DNA of 64,000 bases, taken from NCBI RefSeq assembly GCF_010093305.1, contig NZ_PDWS01000008.1, positions 1 through 64,000 of the forward strand. The letters are read 5' to 3'. Each line of letters starts with the position of its first letter. Position 1 is the first letter of the stretch. The notes under the pieces are model-generated. The model ran no database searches. It was not told the origin of the DNA and saw only the letters and a program-made list of their open reading frames with translations. The translations under genes were made by a program, and so were the position numbers. Shown here piece after piece: positions 18,039-26,049 of the stretch. This DNA comes from Pseudoxanthomonas sacheonensis. GTDB lineage: Bacteria; Pseudomonadota; Gammaproteobacteria; Xanthomonadales; Xanthomonadaceae.

Positions 18039-19108
18039 TCCGGCAGTCTCACCGCCAGTTCCGCCGGCCATTGCGCGTCTTCGTCGAGTTTCAACCAGGC
18101 GACGCCAGGCACACCGGTCTTGACGTAGGCAATGTGTTTCTTCAGCAGCTCGCGGCCGATCTTCGCCTTGACCCGGAACATCAGCTTCTGCCGCTCGCTG
18201 GCCGTCTCCACCGTCTTCGGTGTGAATTGCGCGGTGCTGGCGACGAACGATACGGTCGCCGGGATCACGTAGTCGGGCGCCGCATCCAGCAGGATCCGCA
18301 CTTCGCTGCCCAACGCCACCTTGCCGGCGACGGTTTCCGGTAGGAAGAAGGTCATGTAGACATCGGACAGATCCACCAGATTCAGCACCTTGCCGCCACT
18401 GCCGAGCACCTCGTCTGGCTGGGCGATGCGGTATTGCACGCGGCCATCGCGCGGCGAGCGCAGGGTGGCGTCGTCGATCTCGGCGTCGATACGCGCGATC
18501 GCGGCGGTGGCGGCGTCGGTTGCCGATTCGGCGCCTATCACCTGCGAGCCGGCGGTTTCTATCGCCGCGCTCGCAGCCGCGGTCTGCGCGCGCGCCGTCG
18601 CCAGCGCGGCGATGGCGCTGGCCTGCTCGGTCAGCGCATCGTCCATCGCCTGCTGCGACACCAACTTCTGCGCAGCCAGCAAGCGAGTGCGCTGCAGGCG
18701 CTGGCGGGCAGCGTCGAGTGCGGCCTGGTATTGCGCTACCGTCGCCACCGCCGCTTCGTGCTGGCTTTGCTGCTGCGCGACCTGGAAGCGCGCGGTAGCG
18801 ACCGCAGTACGCGCCTGGGCCCGCTGCGCCACCGCTTCGTCGCGTTGCGCCTGCAGGGTCTGCGTGTCCATGCGCGCCAATATCTGGCCGGCGACCACGA
18901 ATTCGCCCTCGTCGACCATCACCTCGCGCAGACGTCCGCCGGTCTTGGCAGCGACATCGATCTCGGTCGCCTCGATCCGGCCGTTTCCGCTGACGAAACC
19001 GGGCCCGGGTCCCTGCGGCTGCATTGCGCGCCAAGCCATCACGGCAGCTGCGGCGACCACGGCAACAGCGATGATGCGCAGGATCCAAGTGCGGTATTTT
19101 CTATTCAT
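18035..19108 (-). CDS. yhiI: HlyD-family membrane fusion protein, YhiI-like
   Basis: Periplasmic adaptor of 357 aa with one N-terminal membrane anchor ([18 protein letters not shown]), a biotinyl-lipoyl-like segment ([20 protein letters not shown]), a long Ala/Gln-rich coiled-coil hairpin (about 80-215), and a beta-barrel part ([20 protein letters not shown]). It is the first gene of a three-gene operon yhiI-rbbA-yhhJ; the stop overlaps the rbbA ATG. Together they form a putative export machine probably joined to a TolC-type channel encoded elsewhere. Confidence 0.9.
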   Translation of the reverse strand: MNRKYRTWILRIIAVAVVAAAAVMAWRAMQPQGPGPGFVSGNGRIEATEIDVAAKTGGRLREVMVDEGEFVVAGQILARMDTQTLQAQRDEAVAQRAQARTAVATARFQVAQQQSQHEAAVATVAQYQAALDAARQRLQRTRLLAAQKLVSQQAMDDALTEQASAIAALATARAQTAAASAAIETAGSQVIGAESATDAATAAIARIDAEIDDATLRSPRDGRVQYRIAQPDEVLGSGGKVLNLVDLSDVYMTFFLPETVAGKVALGSEVRILLDAAPDYVIPATVSFVASTAQFTPKTVETASERQKLMFRVKAKIGRELLKKHIAYVKTGVPGVAWLKLDEDAQWPAELAVRLPE

Positions 19109-19781
19109 CGTGACCGTTGGATTCAGCCGGAAAGGGAGAAGCGGACGTCGGCCCGGCGACCTGACCGTAGATTCGCCGACGGATCATGCTTCGCCTCGTC
19201 CGACCAGTGCGGCGGCAACGATTGGTGCATCGGGTTGAACGGACATGGTTGTCGCTCCTGGGCTGCGAAGCGGCGGCCGGTGGCGGACGGCCCGGTGCGG
19301 GTATGTACGCGCCCGGGCCTCAGACATGCGTACGGATACCGGCCAGGCCGTTCGGCCCGGGTCTGCCGGTCGGGCCAGATCCATGCGTTTGCCGGACGGT
19401 CTTGCCGGGTGCGCGGCGAGTTCGTTGAACGCCGGCAGCGAAGGCTCCAGAGGAGCGGCGAACTTGGCCGTGCCTGCAAGGCGTGGATATGGGGATCCAG
19501 CGAAGCCGCAGCAGCGATCGGAGCCATATCCACGGAGTTCCTTCGGAAGATGTCGTCATCGTCGAAAAGTATCTTCGAGCGATTGCCGGCATGACATGAT
19601 CTGGATCAATATTGATCGCGAAAGGCGAACGGGACCCATCATGGGCGTCGTGATATCCACGAACCGTGGTGACGGTCTGGTGTTCGGCCTTGTCGCATCG
19701 TTGAACGGAATCCGTTGGCGAGTCGAACAGGAACGCGCCGCATCGCGTCTTTGTCGGGGAAAAGGTGCCAGGAATACGCAG
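19109..19781. other. Non-coding spacer between yhiI and the DUF4344 gene
   Basis: About 670 bases without a convincing gene, between divergently oriented operons. Open frames here are short, Arg-rich and lack recognisable domains. The only structure seen is the AT-rich palindrome and FNR-like box around 19596-19617. Promoters of both flanking genes must lie here. It may also contain decayed sequence of the presumed island. Confidence 0.6.
19596..19617. promoter_or_regulatory. FNR-like box overlapping a GATCAATATTGATC palindrome
   Basis: ATGAT-CTGG-ATCAA (19596-19609) matches nine of ten FNR/Anr consensus bases and repeats the same CTGGATCAATA core as the site at 7879-7889. It runs into a perfect 14-base palindrome GATCAATATTGATC (19604-19617). 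It stands about 170 bases before the DUF4344 lipoprotein start and about 490 before yhiI on the other strand. Which gene it serves is not determined. Confidence 0.45.
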
Positions 19782-20756
19782 ATGTCATTCGGAACTTCGA
19801 TCGTCTGGTTGTTGATGGGGCTGGCGGCGGTAGCGGGTGGAGGCTGCGCGAGCGGGAATAAGACGATAGCCGTCGGGGCGCCGCAAATCGCCGGACGGGG
19901 AAGCGTTCCGCACATGCTGTCGCAGCAGCGTGCGCGCACCAGGACGGTCGCGCCCGGCAAGGAGGGAAAGCCCGCCGGCCTGGCGTTCGAGTACGAATAT
20001 ATGGCGCCGGAATCGCCCGACCTGCAGCGGATCTACGCACGTGTGCGCGAGGCCGATTTGCTGCACCACTTGCCGGAGGTCCAGGCGATCGACGGGATGT
20101 TCCGGCTGCCTCGTCGGTTGCGCTACGTCACAGCGGAGTGCGGAGAGTTCGGTGCCTTCTACGTGCCTGAGGCCGCCGAAATCGTGCTTTGCTACGAGAC
20201 CTTGCGCACATTGTACGAGCGCGGCCAGGAGCAGCAGCAGGCGGACCGTCTCGAGCAGGATTATCCTCTGCGCTACACCCGCGCCAATGTACGTTTCATC
20301 GTGCTGCACGAGACCGGCCACGCGCTGGTCGACCTGCTCGATCTGCCAGTCACGGGCCGACAGGAGGATGCGGTCGATCAACTCGCGGCGATGCTGATGC
20401 TCCATTTCGCCAGCCTCGACGAGAAGCCTGCACAGGTCATAGAAAACCTTCGCATGGCGGCCAACTGGATGCTCGCACGCAGCACCGGCGCGTACGACCT
20501 GGATGCCTACGCCGACGAACACGCGCTCGGCGAGCAGCGCTACTTCAATCTGCAATGCTTGATCTACGGCACCGACCCCACCGAGTACGACGGTATCGTC
20601 GGGGCCGGCGACCTGACTCCGGCGCGCGCCAAGGCCTGCCCGCGGGAAACGCAGACCGCCGGCCGCGCCTGGCTGCGCCTGCTCCTGCCGCATCTGTCAC
20701 CGAAGTACGAGACGACAGAGGCCGAAGCGATACGTTACTTCGAACGGCAGAAGTGA
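19782..20756 (+). CDS. DUF4344-type putative metallopeptidase lipoprotein
   Basis: A 324-residue lipoprotein: signal with lipobox-like AVAGGGC (Cys about 22), then a domain with the zinc-peptidase motif HETGH (about 176-180) in FIVLHETGHALVDLLDLPV, as in the DUF4344 (putative metallopeptidase) family. Other family features are VTAECGEFGAFYVPEAAEIV, QEDAVDQLAAMLMLHF and the later ADEHALGEQRYFNLQC, where E/H residues may complete the zinc site. ATG 19782 is preceded by AGGA at a good distance; longer frames upstream are not supported. The substrate is unknown. It lies at the end of the presumed island next to the integrase remnant. Confidence 0.8.
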   Translation: MSFGTSIVWLLMGLAAVAGGGCASGNKTIAVGAPQIAGRGSVPHMLSQQRARTRTVAPGKEGKPAGLAFEYEYMAPESPDLQRIYARVREADLLHHLPEVQAIDGMFRLPRRLRYVTAECGEFGAFYVPEAAEIVLCYETLRTLYERGQEQQQADRLEQDYPLRYTRANVRFIVLHETGHALVDLLDLPVTGRQEDAVDQLAAMLMLHFASLDEKPAQVIENLRMAANWMLARSTGAYDLDAYADEHALGEQRYFNLQCLIYGTDPTEYDGIVGAGDLTPARAKACPRETQTAGRAWLRLLLPHLSPKYETTEAEAIRYFERQK

Positions 20757-20779
20757 ATGTTCCCCCGGCTCCCAGATGC

Positions 20780-21280
20780 CGGAGTCGGACAGACGCTCGA
20801 GTTCGATGATGACGGGCCGTCGATCATGCTGTCGGGACTTGCCGATCGGACCCGAGCGTTTGAGCGCGGCGCGCGCCAGATCCACGGGTCTTCATATCGA
20901 CGCCGTGCATGGCTGCGGCATGCGCGAGCTTGGGATGGCCGAAATCCGCGCCGGGGGCGGCCGGCGCGGATGAAGTCCTTGAGCGAGCTTGCCCGACTGT
21001 ACCTTCAGGGCACTGAAGGTAAACTGCCGGGAACGCCATGGTGCTTTGCCCACGTCGTGCAGCTCGACCAGGTGAGCGAACAGGGTGGGACACAGGCCAC
21101 GGGCGCACGTGCGCCTCCCCGGTTCGACCCTGCATTTCGGTCACGATGGTCCATTTGCGGGCGTCTTCATGGCTTAGAAAGGTCTTGCTGGCATAGGATT
21201 GCCTGCGCCTGGTCCATACGCGCCAGAAGTCGCGGCAGGGCGAAATCAGGCGAGTTGGATGCATACGCACGGGCACATGG
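20780..21280 (-). pseudogene. Decayed tyrosine integrase (N-terminal and core-binding parts)
   Basis: No intact gene is here, but pieces of a phage/island integrase can be read on the minus strand in changing frames. First comes FWRVWTRRRQSYASKTFLSH plus EDARKW (arm-binding domain, about 21240-21150). A shifted frame then gives TLFAHLVELHDVGKAPWRS, and the first frame again gives LAHAAAMHGVDM. A further frame from 20885 gives MDLARAALKRSGPIGKSRQH plus DRRP. These follow in the order expected for the N-terminal and core-binding domains of dusA-type integrases. At least two frameshifts are needed, and the catalytic domain is missing, cut off at the DUF4344 gene. Recognition is by eye from remembered family sequences. 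Confidence 0.68.
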
Positions 21281-21291
21281 TCTGCTCATGC

Positions 21292-21333
21292 TTTTTACAG
21301 GTTAAATAATTGAATTATAAAGAAAATGTTTTG
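21292..21333. other. AT-rich junction at the 5' end of dusA (candidate attachment site)
   Basis: A stretch of 42 bases with only about seven G or C (TTTTTACAGGTTAAATAATT and onward) in a GC-rich neighbourhood. It covers the last noncoding bases and the first eight codons of dusA. The dusA-like sequence proper begins right after it. This is the pattern left when an element integrates in the 5' end of dusA and supplies a new start. The exact crossover core and a second copy were not found. Confidence 0.5.
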
Positions 21334-22293
21334 TCGGTAGCTCCAATGATGGACTGGACCGACAGCCATTGCCGCGTATTCCACCGGTTGCTGGCGCCGC
21401 GCGCGCGTCTGTACACGGAGATGGTGCATGCCAATGCGGTGCTGCAGGGCGATCGCGCGCGCTTGCTGGCGCGCGATCCGGTCGAGAATCCGGTGGCCCT
21501 GCAACTGGGCGGCAGCGACCCCGCATTGCTGGCGGGCGCCGCGCGGGTAGGGCAGGAGCACGGATTCGATGAGATCAACCTCAACGTAGGTTGTCCTTCC
21601 GACCGCGTGCAGGCCGGCCGTTTCGGCGCCTGCCTGATGAAGGAGCCGGCGCTGGTGGCGGACAGCGTCGCGGCGATGATCGCTGCGGTGGATATTCCGG
21701 TCACCGTGAAGTGCCGCCTGGGCGTGGATGAGGAAAACGACTACGACCGTTTCGCGGCCTTCATCGACACCGTCGCCGCCGCCGGCTGCCGCGTCTTCTT
21801 CGTGCATGCGCGCAACGCCTGGCTGAAAGGCCTTTCGCCCAAGGAAAACCGCGAAGTGCCGCCGCTGCGCTACGACTGGGCCTACCGGATCAAGCGCGAA
21901 CGCCCGCAACTGACCATCGCGGTCAATGGCGGCATCGCCACCCTCGAGGATTCGCTGGCGCACCTGCAGCATACCGACGGCGTGATGCTGGGCCGCGCGG
22001 CTTATCACGACCCTTATCTGCTGCATCGGTTGGATGCGGCGTTGTCCGGCGGGGAAATCCTGCCGCGCGCGCAACTGCTGCGCGCATTGCGGCCTTATGT
22101 GGAGAGCCAACTGGCCCAGGGTATGGCGCTGAAGCACATCGCACGGCATGTGCTGGGCCTGTTCCATGGACAGCCGGGCGGCCGCGCCTTCCGCCAAGTG
22201 CTGAGCGAGGGAGCGCACCGCCCCGGCGCGGACTGGACGCTGGTGGAGCAGGCGATCGCGGCGACCCGATCGCCGCTGCGATCGGCGGCCTGA
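21310..22293 (+). CDS. dusA: tRNA-dihydrouridine synthase A
   Basis: Flavoenzyme reducing uridines 20/20a in the D-loop of tRNA. 327 aa, TIM barrel plus helical domain. Motifs: SVAPMMDWTDSHCRVFHRLL at the N-terminus, FDEINLNVGCPSDRVQAGRF with the catalytic cysteine, VTVKCRLGVD, FFVHARNAWLKGLSPKENRE and AVNGGIAT/GVMLGRAAYHDPYLL for FMN. The start is TTG with an AT-rich beginning coding NYKENVL, unlike the GC-rich rest; ATG 21343 or 21346 would truncate the conserved start. The altered N-terminus fits an integration event at this known hot spot. Confidence 0.95.
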   Translation: MNYKENVLSVAPMMDWTDSHCRVFHRLLAPRARLYTEMVHANAVLQGDRARLLARDPVENPVALQLGGSDPALLAGAARVGQEHGFDEINLNVGCPSDRVQAGRFGACLMKEPALVADSVAAMIAAVDIPVTVKCRLGVDEENDYDRFAAFIDTVAAAGCRVFFVHARNAWLKGLSPKENREVPPLRYDWAYRIKRERPQLTIAVNGGIATLEDSLAHLQHTDGVMLGRAAYHDPYLLHRLDAALSGGEILPRAQLLRALRPYVESQLAQGMALKHIARHVLGLFHGQPGGRAFRQVLSEGAHRPGADWTLVEQAIAATRSPLRSAA

Positions 22294-22382
22294 TGGTTCC
22301 GCGCAGTTTCCTCCGCTAACAAGGACTTCAATTTGGCAGGCGGTACGTACTATGATCGGCGCACAAGCCAGGAGGCCGGGTC

Positions 22383-22637
22383 ATGACGGAATACAGCCAT
22401 ACGATGCTCGTCAGGGGGCGCTATCTGATCGTGGCCCTCAGCGATGAAGCGCAGTTCGATCCGGCGGAGGTGACTGGCTACGCCGTGCTCTCGCCAACGG
22501 GCGAGAGACTGCGGCACGACCCCAGCCTGGAAGGCGCGCGTAATTGGGCGGACAGGCTGATCGAAGAAGAAAACGCGCAACGCGGCGATCCGCCCGCGCC
22601 GGCAAGAGCGGTCAAGACGGCAAAGCCTCGGCGCTGA
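22383..22637 (+). CDS. Small hypothetical protein (84 aa)
   Basis: An 84-residue basic-tailed protein beginning MTEYSHTMLVRGRYLIVALS, with a strong ribosome site (AGGAGG, nine bases ahead). Its sequence suggests a small alpha/beta fold (beta strand, then SDEAQFDPAEVTGYAVLSPT) and a disordered C-terminus rich in Pro, Ala and Lys. Not assigned to a family. It ends 44 bases before virD4 in the same orientation, so they may be co-transcribed. Confidence 0.6.
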   Translation: MTEYSHTMLVRGRYLIVALSDEAQFDPAEVTGYAVLSPTGERLRHDPSLEGARNWADRLIEEENAQRGDPPAPARAVKTAKPRR

Positions 22638-22681
22638 AGCGACGAGCCTCAAGGAAGAATGGATACGGCAAGGAGTTGCAG

Positions 22682-24370
22682 GTGAACCCGAAAAAGCTCG
22701 TCTTCGCATCGATCGTTTTGCTGGCAATGTTGCTGGCGGGGCTGTACCTGTCCGGCTACCTGGCGCTGCTGCTGCTCAAGCTCGATACGGGCCTGTTGAA
22801 GTGGAACACCTACCTCGAATACTGGAACGCGTTGGACCTGCCCCAGGTGCGGCGTTACGTCGGCAAGATCAAGGTGGCCGGCTATCTGGGTTTCGGTATT
22901 CCCCTGCTGGTGTGGCTGGCGCTGCTGGTGCTGATGTTCCGTCCGTCCAAGCAATCGATGCACGGCGATGCGCGCTTCGCCGGTGCGGGCGATCTGGCCA
23001 AGCATGGCCTGTTCAAGCAGTCCGACAACGGCATCGTGGTCGGCAAGTTCAACGGCAAGCTGGTGCGCCTGAGCGGGCAGCAGTTCGTGATCCTGGCCGC
23101 GCCCACGCGCTCGGGCAAGGGCGTGGGCATCGTCATCCCCAACCTGCTGGATTACCAGGAATCGATGGTGGTGCTGGACATCAAGCAGGAGAACTTCGAC
23201 CTGACCAGCGGCTGGCGCGCCAGCCAGGGCCAGGAAATCTATCTGTTCAATCCCTTCGCCGAAGATCGCCGCACGCACCGCTGGAACCCGCTGAGCTACG
23301 TGTCGCAGGATCCGGCCTTCCGCATTTCCGATCTGCAGAGCATCGCGGCCATGCTGTATCCCGATGGCGCGGACGACCAGAAATTCTGGGTCAGCCAGGC
23401 GCGCAATGCGTTCACCGCCTTCGCCCTGTACCTGTTCGAGAATTTCGACGAGCAGCACCGGCAGGGATATCCCAAGGAATTCCTGTCCTTCCCGACCCTG
23501 GGCGGCATCTACCGGTTGTCCTCCGGCGATGGCAGCGAGTTGAAGGCCTACCTGCAGAACCTCTCCAAGCAGCCGTTCCTCAGCAACCACGCCAGGACCG
23601 CCTTCGCCAACCTGCTGTCGCAGGCGGAGGAGACCTTCGCTTCCATCCTGGGCACCTTCAAGGAACCGCTCAACGCCTTCATCAACCCGGTGCTGGACGC
23701 GGCCACCAGCGCCAACGATTTCCTGCTCACCGACGTGCGCAAGAAGAAGATGACCATCTACATCGGCATCCAGCCCAACAAGCTGGCCGAGAGCCGGCTC
23801 ATCGTGAACCTGTTCTTCAACCAGATCATCAACCTCAACACCAAGGAGCTGCCGCAGAGCAATCCGGCGCTCAAGCACCAGTGCCTGCTGCTGATGGACG
23901 AGTTCACGGCCATCGGCAAGGTGGAGATCATCTCTTCGGCGGTGTCCTACATGGCCGGCTACAACATCCGCCTGCTGCCCATCATCCAGAGCATGTCGCA
24001 GCTCGACGCCACCTATGGCAAGGACGTCTCGCGCACCATCATCACCAACCACGCGCTGCAGATCATCTACGCCCCGCGCGAGCAGCAGGACGCCAACGAC
24101 TATTCCGACATGCTGGGCTACACCACGGTGCGCAAGCGCAACCGTTCGCAGTCGCACGGCGCGCAAGGCAGCGTGTCGTTCAGCGAATCGGAAGAGAAGC
24201 GCGCGCTGATGCTGCCGCAGGAACTCAAGGCGATGGGGTTCGACAAGGAAGTGTTCCTGTACGAAGGCATCCCGCATCCGGTGAAGTGCGACAAGATCAA
24301 GTACTACCAGGACAGGTACTTCACCCAGCGCCTGATGCCCAAGGTGGCGGTTCCCACGCTCACGCTTTGA
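22682..24370 (+). CDS. virD4: Type IV secretion coupling protein VirD4/TraG family
   Basis: Inner-membrane ATPase that recruits substrates to a type IV secretion channel; 562 aa. Two N-terminal helices (about 7-32 and 65-86) are followed by the TraG/VirD4 ATPase with Walker A AAPTRSGKGVG (about 139-149) and Walker B CLLLMDEFTAIG (about 401-412). GTG 22682 is chosen because AGGAG lies eight bases ahead and the frame upstream overlaps the small gene. It resembles the chromosomal Xanthomonas-type system used against other bacteria, where VirD4 binds effectors with XVIPCD tails. No virB gene or effector is in the window, so it is an orphan here. Confidence 0.9.
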   Translation: MNPKKLVFASIVLLAMLLAGLYLSGYLALLLLKLDTGLLKWNTYLEYWNALDLPQVRRYVGKIKVAGYLGFGIPLLVWLALLVLMFRPSKQSMHGDARFAGAGDLAKHGLFKQSDNGIVVGKFNGKLVRLSGQQFVILAAPTRSGKGVGIVIPNLLDYQESMVVLDIKQENFDLTSGWRASQGQEIYLFNPFAEDRRTHRWNPLSYVSQDPAFRISDLQSIAAMLYPDGADDQKFWVSQARNAFTAFALYLFENFDEQHRQGYPKEFLSFPTLGGIYRLSSGDGSELKAYLQNLSKQPFLSNHARTAFANLLSQAEETFASILGTFKEPLNAFINPVLDAATSANDFLLTDVRKKKMTIYIGIQPNKLAESRLIVNLFFNQIINLNTKELPQSNPALKHQCLLLMDEFTAIGKVEIISSAVSYMAGYNIRLLPIIQSMSQLDATYGKDVSRTIITNHALQIIYAPREQQDANDYSDMLGYTTVRKRNRSQSHGAQGSVSFSESEEKRALMLPQELKAMGFDKEVFLYEGIPHPVKCDKIKYYQDRYFTQRLMPKVAVPTLTL

Positions 24371-24442
24371 AGGATCGCGCGTGGGACGCGCATGTCCTGG
24401 CCCGCAACAGGTTTGCGTTTGCATCAAGGTAATGCTTCCGAT

Positions 24443-24988
24443 ATGCAAACTCCCATGAAAACCAGCGCCGTGATCCGCCCGGCCCGCCCGGCCGATGCCG
24501 CAGCCTTGTCGGCGTTGATGCGCCGGACCTTCCTGGCTGCCAACGGCCATTGCAGCAGCCCGGAGAACGTGGCGCGTTTCCTGGACAGCGCGTACACGCC
24601 GGAATTGCAGGCGAGCGAGATTCGCGACCCCGACACGCTCACCGTGATCGTGGAGCAGGACGGGCAATGGGCCGGCTTCGCGCAACTGCGCTGGGGTTCG
24701 ACGCCGCCGCCGGAAGTGAGCTTGCTGCCCACGGTGGAGCTGGGCCGCATCTATCTGGATCCGGCTTTCCATGGCCGCGGCCTGGCTGCGCAGCTGGTCG
24801 CCAATCTGCTGGCCGCCGCCAGTCTGCGCGGTTCGCGCTCGGTCTGGCTCAACGTGTGGCAGGAAGCGGCGCAGGCGATCCGTTTCTACCAGAAGCACGG
24901 TTTCCAGATCGTCGGGAGTTCACTTTTCAGAGTCGGCGACGACGTCAAGGACGACTGGGTGATGATGCAGGCGCTGCCCACCGGGTAG
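24443..24988 (+). CDS. GNAT family N-acetyltransferase
   Basis: An acetyl-CoA-dependent N-acetyltransferase of about 181 aa, substrate unknown. The GNAT core is visible: VIRPARPADAAALSALMRRT (first helix), VELGRIYLDPAFHGRGLAAQ (strand 4 with the acetyl-CoA loop xGxGxA), and WLNVWQEAAQAIRFYQKHGF (C-terminal helix). The start is uncertain: ATG 24443 or 24455; neither has a clear ribosome site. Its last 44 bases overlap the tail of the convergent peptidase gene. Confidence 0.85.
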   Translation: MQTPMKTSAVIRPARPADAAALSALMRRTFLAANGHCSSPENVARFLDSAYTPELQASEIRDPDTLTVIVEQDGQWAGFAQLRWGSTPPPEVSLLPTVELGRIYLDPAFHGRGLAAQLVANLLAAASLRGSRSVWLNVWQEAAQAIRFYQKHGFQIVGSSLFRVGDDVKDDWVMMQALPTG

Positions 24989-25910
24989 AAGACGATTGTT
25001 GGCGCGGCGCCATGATGGCATCGCGCAGCTGCCTGGCTTTCGCGTTGCCGGAAAACGCGAGCCCATCGCCGTTTCTGCTGATACCGAGTTGCGCATAGGC
25101 GTCGGCCAGAGAAGGGAATCCGCGCATGGCCGCGTAGCGGCGATACAGGGCCGAGAAAGTGTCGTCGCCCGCAAGATTATCCAGCGCCGCGGCGAAATCC
25201 TGCGGCATCACCGAATCCGTGCCGCGCAGGCAGCACTCGGCATAACGGTCGAGGATCGTATCGAGAGTGGTGCCGGAGTCGCGGCGCAGCGCCAGATCCA
25301 CTTCCAGCCAGTACGCAGCGCCGGCCCAGTACACGCGCATGGTGCCGCCGCGCCCGCGGCCCATCGCATCCAGCCGCGCGCCGGTGGAAGCGGCTTGGCC
25401 ACGGCGGAATCCGGCATCCAGGCGCCGCCACGCCTCTTCCTCGCCCAGCATGCCGGCGCGGGCGCGCGCGACGTTCTGGTAGTAGCTGGCCAACCCTTCC
25501 GCCAGCCAGCGTCCGTTGTCGCCCAGGTAGGGATGGAACAGGTGCGACAGTTCGTGCACCGCCGTCCAGTCCGCACGCAGTTGCTCGTAGCTGGCGTCGC
25601 GCCGCACATAAAGCAGCACGCCGGCTTCGCCGCGACGGCGCGTCTGCCCCCAGGGCACCGGGCTGTCGTCGTCGCTGTCGGTCTGCTGTATGCGCACGTA
25701 AGCGTTGCGCAATGGAAAACGGCCCGATCGGGTCTTGGCGGCATCGGCGGCCTCTTCTATCCAGCGCTGCAACATCCGCAAGCGCGCAGGATCGCCCACA
25801 TCGACTATTTCCACTCTGAGGCGCGTGTCGCCCGCCTGCAGCACGCGCGTATGCGTGGCCGCCAGGCACGCGGCCGGCAGCAGCAACAGAGACAGGAGCC
25901 AGATACGCAT
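24945..25910 (-). CDS. Secreted zinc metallopeptidase-like protein
   Basis: A 321-residue exported protein with an N-terminal signal (RIWLLSLLLLPAACLAA) and the gluzincin motif HELSH (about 119-123) followed 15 residues later by glutamate in WLAEGLASYYQN, as in M1/M61-type peptidases. It is much shorter than M61 glycyl aminopeptidases and may be a minimal member. The C-terminal region is Ala/Arg-rich. The signal contains PAACLAA, so lipidation at that cysteine is possible. It overlaps the GNAT gene tail to tail. Confidence 0.72.
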   Translation of the reverse strand: MRIWLLSLLLLPAACLAATHTRVLQAGDTRLRVEIVDVGDPARLRMLQRWIEEAADAAKTRSGRFPLRNAYVRIQQTDSDDDSPVPWGQTRRRGEAGVLLYVRRDASYEQLRADWTAVHELSHLFHPYLGDNGRWLAEGLASYYQNVARARAGMLGEEEAWRRLDAGFRRGQAASTGARLDAMGRGRGGTMRVYWAGAAYWLEVDLALRRDSGTTLDTILDRYAECCLRGTDSVMPQDFAAALDNLAGDDTFSALYRRYAAMRGFPSLADAYAQLGISRNGDGLAFSGNAKARQLRDAIMAPRQQSSSTRWAAPASSPSRP

Positions 25911-26049
25911 GCGGCATTGGACGCGCAGGGGCCGGCAAGGTTCCGTGAAATCCCGATGGCGCGGGATGCACTCTCCCGCAATTCCGGGCTAATCCACCGC
26001 CGCGACGGTGCGTAGACTCGCCGTTCTCACTTCTTCAGGCGAAAGCACC

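Noticed and set aside
19184-19246. Minus-strand mini-ORF MSVQPDAPIVAAALVGRGEA upstream of yhiI
   Set aside because: Only 20 codons, no clear ribosome site and no homologue recognised; a leader peptide cannot be shown.
19782-20756. Longer start of the DUF4344 gene at 19245 or 19641
   Set aside because: The added residues are Arg/Ser-rich and would bury the lipoprotein signal; AGGA before 19782 supports the short form.
20757-21305. Plus-strand frame of 182 aa before dusA
   Set aside because: It is antisense to the integrase remnant, and its composition is not protein-like.
22649-24898. 749-residue open frame on the minus strand
   Set aside because: It lies antisense to virD4 and GNAT and is His/Gln/Arg-rich without domains, a typical shadow in GC-rich DNA.
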